Below, piece by piece: positions 8,156 to 15,185 of a DNA stretch of 27,891 nt; position 1 is the first letter of the stretch, and each line of letters opens with the position of its first letter. This stretch comes from Euryarchaeota archaeon UBA463 (GTDB lineage Archaea > Thermoplasmatota > Poseidoniia > Poseidoniales > Thalassarchaeaceae). Below the pieces are notes generated by a model. The model had not been told where the DNA came from and did no database searches. It was given only the letters and a program-made list of their open reading frames with translations. The DNA lies in contig DAOI01000006.1 in NCBI GenBank assembly GCA_002501805.1, positions 5,690 through 33,580 on the forward strand, read 5' to 3'. A program made the translations under genes and the position numbers.

Positions 8156-9031
8156 ATGGTGCGTAATACGGCTGTCAGCTGTGGTTTACTTGATAGGTTA
8201 AGTTGCATTCCGGGACATGTGGAGAATAGAGAAGAGGCTGAATGGCTGGCACTCAGAGAAGATGATGGCAGGGCCTATCTTCTACAAAGGACCCCTGGTG
8301 AAGTCAAAGTGAAGGGTCTTGGCAGGTTTGATGCCTATGAGCTACTCAAGGGATATTCAGCAGGCGACAGGATCACAGTGGGACAGAAGTCATTGACAAT
8401 TGTCAGACCCTCGCTTCCTGAGGCGAGGAGAAATATGGCTAGGAGGGCCCAAGTTATTGGGGCTAAGGACTCAGGATTTCTAATCTCTTGGATGGGAATT
8501 GGAGTCGGTTCCAAGGTACTTGAGGGAGGGCATGGTTCTGCAGGACTAGCAATGCATTTAGCCAATGTAATGGGATCCAGTGGAACTTTGATTTCTGTGG
8601 AGTCCAGAGCCGAGCATGCGGAGGTCGGAAGGAAGAACATGGAAAGACTGTCAGAGGTCCTACCCGAATTCCCTGATTGGCACCTAATTGAAGGAAATAT
8701 ATCGAATATTGGCGAGGCGGTAGTCGATAAGTGCGGATGGCTTGATTCGGCCATCATCGATATTGCGGAGCCGTGGGAAGTGATTTCTGAGATAGAGCCT
8801 CTACTCAGGGCAGGTGGAAGGTTAGCATGTTACTGCCCCACAACAATCCAATTGGAGAAGTGCTGGGAGGCCACCGAGAGCAACGGCTTGATAGTCGAAT
8901 GGGCGGGAGAGATGATTGAGAGAAGATGGGTAAAGGCCAGCAGAGGGGGGGTCAGGCCAGGTAACACTCCTATCGGGCATACTGCCTTTCTACTCATTGC
9001 TGCCAAGGTAGCTGAGATTGAAGAGGAGTAG
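8156..9031 (+). CDS. trmI: tRNA (adenine-N1)-methyltransferase, TrmI/GCD14 family
   Basis: A 291-aa Rossmann-fold SAM methyltransferase. A short beta domain (about 25-90) with RAYLLQRTPGEVKVKGLGRFD resembles the TrmI N-terminal domain. The SAM site is VLEGGHGSAGLA (121-132). The family signature D-x-x-EPW appears as DIAEPW (202-207), followed by LRAGGRLACYCPTTIQ. Archaeal TrmI methylates N1 of A58, and often A57, in the T-loop of tRNA, stabilising its elbow. The protein is somewhat longer than the usual ~255 aa. The first ~21 residues may not be translated; a GTG at 8219 is an alternative start. No ribosome binding site precedes ATG 8156. aspS follows closely, giving a tRNA-related pair. Confidence 0.87.
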   Translation: MVRNTAVSCGLLDRLSCIPGHVENREEAEWLALREDDGRAYLLQRTPGEVKVKGLGRFDAYELLKGYSAGDRITVGQKSLTIVRPSLPEARRNMARRAQVIGAKDSGFLISWMGIGVGSKVLEGGHGSAGLAMHLANVMGSSGTLISVESRAEHAEVGRKNMERLSEVLPEFPDWHLIEGNISNIGEAVVDKCGWLDSAIIDIAEPWEVISEIEPLLRAGGRLACYCPTTIQLEKCWEATESNGLIVEWAGEMIERRWVKASRGGVRPGNTPIGHTAFLLIAAKVAEIEEE

Positions 9032-9065
9032 CACCGTTGATAACTCGGACCCTTTTCGACCAAAC

Positions 9066-10475
9066 ATGCGTGACAGCAAAGAGTGGAGGCCGACTTCTTA
9101 CAGAAGCCATACAATTGGTCAGGTTATCGAACTTGGCAACTCTCTGGTAGGTACTGAAGTAACTATTTGTGGATATGCTGAGACTGTCAGAGGAAGGGGT
9201 GCGATATGCTTTCTAATGCTCAGAGACGGCACGGGTAAGATTCAGGCGTTTCTCAAAAAGGACAATATGGATGAAAGCTTGTTTGACTCAATTCAGTCCG
9301 CTTCAAGAGAATCCACTATACGAGTATCGGGAATAGTGGCCCAGAAGAGACCTCCTAAGGTTAAGGAAGGGGCGCCAACTCCCCCTCCTGAATATGAGGT
9401 GAACGTCTCGTCAGGAGAGATCCTTGCACAGGCATCCACTCCCCTTCCTGTTGGGGTTATCGATGATGTCCAAGTAGGATTAGACATTAGATTGGATAAC
9501 AGACATCTGGACCTCAGGAGAGATCACGTGAATGCCATGTTCCAGCTTAGATCAAGGGTCCTCCAGTATGGCAGAGAACACCTAATATCGGAGGGTTTCC
9601 AAGAAATCAATAGCCCTAAGATAATAGCAGCGGCTGCCGAGGGCGGTACGAATCTATTTCCTATGAAATACTTCGATACAGATGCATACCTGTCTCAGAG
9701 CCCGCAGTTGTACAAACAATTGGCCATCCTAGGTGGGCTTGAGAGAGTTTTCGAGATAGGTCCAGCCTTCAGGGCTGAGAAGCATGATACTTACAGGCAC
9801 CTCAACGAGTTCATTTCGTTCGATATCGAAGGGGCATGGATGGATGATGAAGACGTAATGGGCGTTCAAGAGAGGATGATTTTCCATATCTGGTCCGAGG
9901 TCAAGAAGAATGATCAGCACCTAATCGATGCAGTAAATGAATATAGAATATCACAGGAGAAAGAGGCTGTGGTCGTGGAGGTTCCGACCTTACCGTTTCC
10001 CAGGATTCCCTATTGTGATGCTATTGAAATCGTGAAAGAGGGTGGCGGTGAAATAGAATGGGGAGACGATATTGAGAGTCATCATTGTGATTTGATTGCG
10101 GCCAAGTTCCCAGGATTCCACTTTATACCCAGATGGCCGATGTCCATGAAGCCATTTTACATCCACCACAAGGAAGAAGAAGAAGGGGCCTCTGGTGGAC
10201 AGCTAAGTAGAGGGTTCGATCTAAACTATGGGAGGGATGAGATGACCAGTGGAGGAGCTAGGGAGCATAGAGTTGATATTTTGGAGCAGAATCTGAGGAA
10301 TATGGGACTAGATCCTGAGGAATTTTCATTCTACACGGATGGGTTTCGCTACGGGGCCCCTCCTCATGCAGGATGGGGATTGGGCGTTGCTAGATTATTG
10401 ATGGTCCTTACTGGAGCAGGAAATGTCAGGGAAGTAGTACTGTTCCCAAGGGATAGAAGTAGAGTTACCCCCTGA
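9066..10475 (+). CDS. aspS: Aspartyl-tRNA synthetase, archaeal type
   Basis: A class II synthetase of about 469 aa that charges tRNA with aspartate. An N-terminal OB-fold anticodon-binding domain (about 20-125) is followed by the catalytic core. Visible class II signatures are the motif-1 region (FQEINSPKIIAAAAEGGTNL), motif 2 (FEIGPAFRAEKHDTYRHLNEF), and motif 3 (GWGLGVARLLMVL with FPRDRSRVTP). The overall pattern is the archaeal/eukaryotic AspRS type without the bacterial GAD insertion. Archaeal enzymes of this type may or may not also charge tRNA-Asn; that cannot be decided here. A TTG at 9018 would extend the protein 16 residues and overlap trmI by 14 bases. I prefer ATG 9066 because homologues begin close to the RSHTIGQV region. 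The flavin reductase gene starts 11 bases after its stop. Confidence 0.95.
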   Translation: MRDSKEWRPTSYRSHTIGQVIELGNSLVGTEVTICGYAETVRGRGAICFLMLRDGTGKIQAFLKKDNMDESLFDSIQSASRESTIRVSGIVAQKRPPKVKEGAPTPPPEYEVNVSSGEILAQASTPLPVGVIDDVQVGLDIRLDNRHLDLRRDHVNAMFQLRSRVLQYGREHLISEGFQEINSPKIIAAAAEGGTNLFPMKYFDTDAYLSQSPQLYKQLAILGGLERVFEIGPAFRAEKHDTYRHLNEFISFDIEGAWMDDEDVMGVQERMIFHIWSEVKKNDQHLIDAVNEYRISQEKEAVVVEVPTLPFPRIPYCDAIEIVKEGGGEIEWGDDIESHHCDLIAAKFPGFHFIPRWPMSMKPFYIHHKEEEEGASGGQLSRGFDLNYGRDEMTSGGAREHRVDILEQNLRNMGLDPEEFSFYTDGFRYGAPPHAGWGLGVARLLMVLTGAGNVREVVLFPRDRSRVTP

Positions 10476-10486
10476 TTGGTGGTTCA

Positions 10487-11149
10487 ATGGGATACACATT
10501 AATTCAGTCAGAAGAAATCATGGATTGGGAAGGTAGGAAAAGAGCCAGGTTTGTAAACAGTCTCAGTGGATTCAAAAGTGCTACCCTTATAGGAACCTAC
10601 CATCCTGAATTTGGAGATAATCTGTCAATTGTATCCTCCGTTGTGCACCTAGGATCCACTCCCCCATTGATGGGATTTGTGCTAAGGCCTCCGGGAGAGG
10701 ATGCACATACTTACAAAAATATCAAGTCAACAGGAATTTGCACTTTCAGTCATGTTAACGAGAACATAATTGAGAGGGCTCATCAGACCAGTGCGAGATA
10801 TCCTAGAGGCAGTAGCGAGTTTGATGAAGTAGGCTTAACACCCATGAAGATCGAGAATTGGTCGGCCCCTTGTGTGGAGGAGTCCAGAGTAAGGATGGGG
10901 CTAACGCTGGTGGATGATACAGAGCTCGTTAACGGGTGTAGGTTCATGACCTGTGCGGTCAAATGGTTCGAGTTAGATTCGAGAGACATGGGAGAGGACG
11001 GGTATGTTGATCTGAGTAGTCTTGGAGGAGTCACTATTTCGGGACTTGATGGATATCATAAGACCCCGGGAATTTACAGGCTTTCATATGCTAAAATTGA
11101 TCGTAATATAGAGAAAATGACTGATTTTAGCGATGGATGGCCTGAATGA
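10487..11149 (+). CDS. Flavin reductase-like FMN-binding split-barrel protein
   Basis: A 220-aa protein of the flavin-reductase-like split beta-barrel family. The core reads SSVVHLGSTPPLMGFVLRPP followed by HTYKNIKSTGICTFSHV, the usual flavin-contacting region. It ends with a GLDGYHKTPG-YRLSYAK stretch that I associate with a ~200-220-aa subgroup. Family members reduce FMN or FAD with NAD(P)H and hand it to a partner monooxygenase, or keep it as a cofactor. The partner is plausibly the luciferase-like protein encoded at 12759-14012. The gene starts 11 bases after aspS, with a GGTGG-like ribosome binding site, so it may be co-transcribed with the tRNA genes. It opens the seven-gene metabolic cluster. 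Direct substrate unknown. Confidence 0.85.
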   Translation: MGYTLIQSEEIMDWEGRKRARFVNSLSGFKSATLIGTYHPEFGDNLSIVSSVVHLGSTPPLMGFVLRPPGEDAHTYKNIKSTGICTFSHVNENIIERAHQTSARYPRGSSEFDEVGLTPMKIENWSAPCVEESRVRMGLTLVDDTELVNGCRFMTCAVKWFELDSRDMGEDGYVDLSSLGGVTISGLDGYHKTPGIYRLSYAKIDRNIEKMTDFSDGWPE

Positions 11150-11190
11150 GCTAACTCGAGGTCATCTTTGTTCACTCATCCCAGGACCGA

Positions 11191-11197
11191 AAATAAG
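11191..11197 (+). promoter_or_regulatory. Possible internal TATA element before the formyltransferase gene
   Basis: AAAATAA preceded by CCG lies about 25-31 bases before ATG 11222. The 72-base gap here is the largest within the plus-strand run, so the downstream genes may have their own promoter and a leaderless first mRNA. The match to consensus is partial. Confidence 0.25.
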
Positions 11198-11221
11198 GGG
11201 TATGTATGGCCCCTGCGGAAC

Positions 11222-11953
11222 ATGAGGGACATGGCCAAGCCGAGGTTTGTATTTCTACTATTGAAGGAACATCCGTATGGTCGTGAGATGCTTCACCAGA
11301 TACTCTCCGCGGGATATTCCCCTGAGATGATTATTGAGGAAGATTCGCCAGTGGCTGATGAAGAGAGGGAGAAGTTTCTGAAGAGGATTGAGGGTAACGA
11401 AATAGCTCCTACTATCGATCGACTATCGATTGTAAATGGAATCCCATTAGTCACAGTGCCGATTCATAATTCATCCGAGGTCATGCCACACATCCAAGGA
11501 ATGGACCTTGATCTAATTGTATTTGGAGGGACCAGGATAATCAGAGGAGAGATCCTTGATTTCCCGAAGGATGGAGTTGTCAATTCACATCCGGGACTTC
11601 TTCCAGAATGTAGGGGATCTGCATCTCCGGCATGGTCTGTTTATCACGATATTCGAGTAGGGTCGACGTGCCACTTCTGTGATAACGGAATTGATACTGG
11701 GGAGATTCTCTTGAGGAGAGAGTTCCCCGTGAAGCGTGGTATGACGTACGAGGACCTTTGCTACGGGACACTAGTTCTTTCAGGAGTGTTGATGAAGGAG
11801 GCACTGATTGCGTATGACAAGGGAGAGTGGACCGAGATGCGCCGTCCACAGGGAGCTAGCGACTTCCCAACTTTTAGGAACGCTCCAGAGGAAGTACTCG
11901 AAGTGGTCAGAGAAAGACTCAGTAAACAGGATTATGTACACTACGTTGATTAG
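11222..11953 (+). CDS. Stand-alone formyltransferase-domain protein
   Basis: A protein of about 243 aa with the formyl-transferase N-terminal fold shared by PurN, methionyl-tRNA formyltransferase and sugar N-formyltransferases. These use N10-formyltetrahydrofolate to formylate an amine. The catalytic triad is visible: N121 and H123 in VNSHPGLLP, then RG (131-132), and D158 in HFCDNGIDTGEIL. The C-terminal tRNA-binding domain of Fmt is missing, and archaea do not formylate initiator tRNA. The length fits a small-molecule formyltransferase. ATG 11222 or ATG 11231 is the likely start; the open frame reaches upstream to a TTG at 11168 without conserved sequence. It sits inside the metabolic cluster, so its acceptor is probably a pathway intermediate. 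A hydrolytic or deformylating role cannot be excluded. Confidence 0.82.
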   Translation: MRDMAKPRFVFLLLKEHPYGREMLHQILSAGYSPEMIIEEDSPVADEEREKFLKRIEGNEIAPTIDRLSIVNGIPLVTVPIHNSSEVMPHIQGMDLDLIVFGGTRIIRGEILDFPKDGVVNSHPGLLPECRGSASPAWSVYHDIRVGSTCHFCDNGIDTGEILLRREFPVKRGMTYEDLCYGTLVLSGVLMKEALIAYDKGEWTEMRRPQGASDFPTFRNAPEEVLEVVRERLSKQDYVHYVD

Positions 11954-11961
11954 GTGATAAA

Positions 11962-12762
11962 ATGGAAAAAAATCTTCTGGGACGGGATTTCCCCTTTGCC
12001 GATGGTATTCTCGATGGAAAGACAGCATTGGTATGTGGGGCCTCCAAAGGAATTGGGAGAGCTACGGCATTGGTCCTAGCTAGGGCTGGATGTAGAGTCA
12101 TCGCATGCGCGAGATCGGTGGGTGATCTTGAGTCTCTTATCGAAGAAATGCATGGATCTGAACATGAAAAACTGGTGCTGGATATGGAGAGCTTGGAGTC
12201 GATTTCTACTTCAGTTTCAGATTTGGGTTCTGTGGATATACTCGTGAATAACTCCGGTGGCCCTCCCGGGGGGCCATTACTAGGTAATTCGATAGAGGAT
12301 TTTGAGGGACCGTTCGCTAGGCACCTTCATGCTTCTCACATCCTGACAAAGGAGCTCGTGCCAGGAATGGAGAGGTCCGGAAGCGGTAGGATTGTGAATA
12401 TCATTTCAACATCAGTTAGGGAGCCCATTGACAATATAGGGCTCTCAAATACTTTGAGGGGAGCCATGGCGTCGTGGTCTAAGTCTCTGTCTAGAGAATT
12501 ACCAGCTTGTATCACAATAAACAACATTCTCCCTGGATTCACCGATACCGATAGGCTAGGCTCCCTTGCCAGTTCTATATCATCTAAGACAGGCAAGAAG
12601 GTTGAAGAAGTTCAGGAAAACTGGATTAATAGCGTTCCAATTCAGAGGCTGATTGATCCTCTAGAGACGGCAATTGCAGTCGTGTGGCTCTGTCTACCTT
12701 CTAGTGGCGCCGTGCGAGGAGTAAGTCTTGCCGTGGACGGTGGCAGAATGCGTTCCATATGA
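11962..12762 (+). CDS. Short-chain dehydrogenase/reductase-fold protein lacking the YxxxK pair
   Basis: A 266-aa SDR-fold protein. The dinucleotide site GASKGIGR (26-33), the NNSGG motif (96-100), the catalytic-Ser region IVNIISTS (S149) and the C-terminal AVDGGRMR ending are present. At the position of the catalytic Tyr and Lys (+13 and +17 from S149) the sequence has S162-N-T-L-R166, so the classical YxxxK is replaced by SxxxR. I recall an annotated 3-oxoacyl-ACP-reductase-like SDR group with a similar SN-xx-R, so this is probably a subfamily trait and not decay. The chemistry may differ from ordinary ketone reduction. A clean GGTGAT ribosome binding site precedes ATG 11962. The ATGA overlap with the next gene (12759-12762) points to translational coupling. 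Confidence 0.85.
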   Translation: MEKNLLGRDFPFADGILDGKTALVCGASKGIGRATALVLARAGCRVIACARSVGDLESLIEEMHGSEHEKLVLDMESLESISTSVSDLGSVDILVNNSGGPPGGPLLGNSIEDFEGPFARHLHASHILTKELVPGMERSGSGRIVNIISTSVREPIDNIGLSNTLRGAMASWSKSLSRELPACITINNILPGFTDTDRLGSLASSISSKTGKKVEEVQENWINSVPIQRLIDPLETAIAVVWLCLPSSGAVRGVSLAVDGGRMRSI

Positions 12763-14012
12763 GGGATAATATGGAGTTCGATATTTTCTTCTCCATTTCC
12801 CAGACCCCGGATAGCTCTGGTTTTGTTCCCAGTGAGAGAGAGATGTTCTCCAACTTCCTAAATCAGGCGGAGCATGCCGATATGCTTGGATTTGGAATTG
12901 GTTGGATAGCCCAGGCTCATCTATCCACAGAGATACAGAAAAGGAATAATAATCCAGTAGTTCCACATTATCCGGGAGAGGTTGGGCTTTGTACTGACTT
13001 CTTCCAGATCGCTCAAAAGGTTCTTTCTAGAACTGAAAGAATGGAGGTAGGTAGTGCCGTGATGAGTATCTTAGCCTCCGGTGGCCCTATAGCCCAAGCA
13101 GAGAGGGTGGGATCATTCTTATCCTTACATGGACTTGAATCTGATGAAATAAGGAGGTTGCATATAGGATTCAGTGCGGGCAGATTTGAGTTCATGGCGA
13201 GGCCATATGGAATTGTTCCAAGAGATCCAGTTGAAGAAGCCGCATGGCCGGCACTCAGAGGTAGGATTTTCGCAGAGGCATCCGAGATATTCCTCCGACT
13301 ACTCAGGGGAGATGTGGTATCAAGTGATATGATTGGAAAGACCATCTTGACCAGGTCAAGCTTCAGGAGCGACGAGGACTGGTCCGAAGTTCAAGAAAAA
13401 GCGGTTTTACATCGAGGTTTGACTGATTTGCCCGATTCAATAGAAATAAGAAATAGATATGATTTCGAGGAGATAAAGATAATTCCTCAAGATTGGAATC
13501 GAAGTCTTCTGAATTTGGTCCTCGGTAGTCATGACCCGATATTACAGAAGGAAGTAAACAAATGGCTTCCTGTTCAAGTTTTCAATCTCTCTATTACTCC
13601 TCCTAGGATAATTGAGGAGACCCATCAGAGGATGAAGGAGTCTTACCATAGGGACGGTGGCGGTTGGAAGAGATCTATGATGCCCAGAACAGTCATGGTT
13701 TTCATCAACGAAGAGGATTCTTTGAGTTCTGAAGAAAGGAGCTCTGAGGCAAAGAGAGAGGCGAAATCAGCTCTTTCGACATACTGGAGCGCCCTAGAGG
13801 GAACAATTGATCCATCAAAAGTTGACAGGGCGGTAGATAATGCAGTGATTGGAAACGCTGAGGAAGTCGCACAACAAATTATTGAAAGATTCGATCCTAA
13901 TGATCGTTTGATGTGCTGGTTTGATTTCTTCAACCATGACAGTGAAAGGGTAATGAGGAACATGACTGCATTCATGACTAAGGTAGTACCCCGGATTAAC
14001 GGAGGCGAATAG
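12759..14012 (+). CDS. Luciferase-like flavin-dependent monooxygenase (LLM class)
   Basis: A 417-aa TIM-barrel protein of the bacterial luciferase superfamily. Features include an N-terminal strand MEFDIFFSIS, an AEHADMLGFGIGWIAQAHL segment (the usual 'ae..Gfd..w.aEHH' region), ERMEVGSAVMSILASGGPIAQAERVGSF in the flavin-binding part, and HIGFSAGRFEFMARPYGI. Such enzymes use reduced FMN and oxygen for hydroxylation, Baeyer-Villiger-type or amide-cleaving oxidations, or F420 in some archaeal relatives. The neighbouring flavin reductase suggests FMNH2. ATG 12759 overlaps the SDR stop. ATG 12771, with GAGG upstream, is an alternative start. The protein is longer than the average ~340 aa because of inserts around residues 185-290. 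The next gene begins directly after its stop. Substrate unknown. Confidence 0.85.
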   Translation: MRDNMEFDIFFSISQTPDSSGFVPSEREMFSNFLNQAEHADMLGFGIGWIAQAHLSTEIQKRNNNPVVPHYPGEVGLCTDFFQIAQKVLSRTERMEVGSAVMSILASGGPIAQAERVGSFLSLHGLESDEIRRLHIGFSAGRFEFMARPYGIVPRDPVEEAAWPALRGRIFAEASEIFLRLLRGDVVSSDMIGKTILTRSSFRSDEDWSEVQEKAVLHRGLTDLPDSIEIRNRYDFEEIKIIPQDWNRSLLNLVLGSHDPILQKEVNKWLPVQVFNLSITPPRIIEETHQRMKESYHRDGGGWKRSMMPRTVMVFINEEDSLSSEERSSEAKREAKSALSTYWSALEGTIDPSKVDRAVDNAVIGNAEEVAQQIIERFDPNDRLMCWFDFFNHDSERVMRNMTAFMTKVVPRINGGE

Positions 14013-15185
14013 ATGGAGAGCAGAGAAAACGTTCCTTCATCGGTATCTCCTGGAAGACCGGGGTCATCCCTCTATCCTTCGAATCCATTGGGAGAGAGGC
14101 ATGACGGGATAGCTACGGGAAGAGATGTCGAGTGGGAGCCTTTGGTAGATTTTCGAAGAATGGATATCTCAGAGAATACCATACATGGCGCCATAGCTTG
14201 GGCTCATGGAAATGAAATCATACACTCTTTCGGCGGTAATGTTCTGGTTTACGGTAGGTCTATGATGAAGCCCTTTACGATGAAAATATTCAGTGAAGCC
14301 CTCGCTAAGGCTGGCCTAAGTTCAGAACAGATGGCAATTTCATGCTCATCCCATAATGGCGATACTGAGCATGTTGCGACAGCTCAGTCCCTGCTTAGCG
14401 AATCGGAATGGGGACTGATGCAATGCCCTCTGGATGTTCCATTAATACAGTTCGGAAGACAGGTTAGGAGACCCCGTAGATGGTTCCATACTTGCTCCGG
14501 TGAACACGCAGCGATGCTCAAAGGAATGAGGCTGATGGGAATTAGTAGAGCGGGTTACACCCTCCCAAGCTCCGGTTGGTTTCCGCTGTATCTGGATGTA
14601 CTCAGAAGAATGATGGGGAAGCCTGATTGGGAGCCACTGAGGGTTGCTAAAGATGGGTGTGGCCTTCCTACAGTTTCCAATACTGTGGATGAGTTGGCAG
14701 TAATGATGGCTGGACTCGCGTCAGAGAAGGATGATGACTGGATTTGGGATGCAATGACAAAAAATCCAGATCTTGTTGGAGGTTTCAATAGACTGGATTC
14801 GACATGCCTCAAGGCAGGAGAAGGGAAAATCCTAGCTAAGGAAGGGGCGGATGGGCTACTGGGTCTTTCCGTAGATCATCCAGACTGGCCGGACGGACTA
14901 GGGATAGTGATCAAAATAGCTCATGGATGGAACAGTCAGGCTACTTGGTACGTTTCCAGAGCTGTCTTGGGAGTATTGGGAGTTGAGCTGCGGAACCCCT
15001 ACCCCCTACACCGTCAGAAGGCGTTCATCGTTCCGGGAATAGTTCCTGAAAGTATGCGTGAGGCTCTCGAGGAAGTTGTCACTTGGGACGAATGGGACCC
15101 TGATAGAGACAGATTCTCCATGGACTGGAGGGATTACTCCGAAGGCGTTACTCGAGAAAATCCCTTTGCTAATGAGGGATCCTGA
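14013..15185 (+). CDS. Asparaginase-II-like amidohydrolase
   Basis: A 390-aa member of the L-asparaginase II family (PF06089-type), the group typified by rhizobial thermolabile asparaginase and unrelated to the Ntn or EcAII folds. Family landmarks are RSMMKPFT (82-89, usual RSAIKPFQ), SCSSHNGDTEHV (110-121, usual ASHSGE-EH) and HTCSGEHAAMLKG (159-171, usual NCSGKHAGML). The key Ser/Lys/His positions are therefore kept with conservative changes nearby. About 45 residues before the conserved domain are unrecognised. Its start abuts the LLM stop, and its TGA overlaps the ATG of the ALDH gene by one base. Given the neighbours, it may hydrolyse an amide intermediate of the pathway and not free asparagine. 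That is inference from context and from the altered residues. Confidence 0.83.
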   Translation: MESRENVPSSVSPGRPGSSLYPSNPLGERHDGIATGRDVEWEPLVDFRRMDISENTIHGAIAWAHGNEIIHSFGGNVLVYGRSMMKPFTMKIFSEALAKAGLSSEQMAISCSSHNGDTEHVATAQSLLSESEWGLMQCPLDVPLIQFGRQVRRPRRWFHTCSGEHAAMLKGMRLMGISRAGYTLPSSGWFPLYLDVLRRMMGKPDWEPLRVAKDGCGLPTVSNTVDELAVMMAGLASEKDDDWIWDAMTKNPDLVGGFNRLDSTCLKAGEGKILAKEGADGLLGLSVDHPDWPDGLGIVIKIAHGWNSQATWYVSRAVLGVLGVELRNPYPLHRQKAFIVPGIVPESMREALEEVVTWDEWDPDRDRFSMDWRDYSEGVTRENPFANEGS

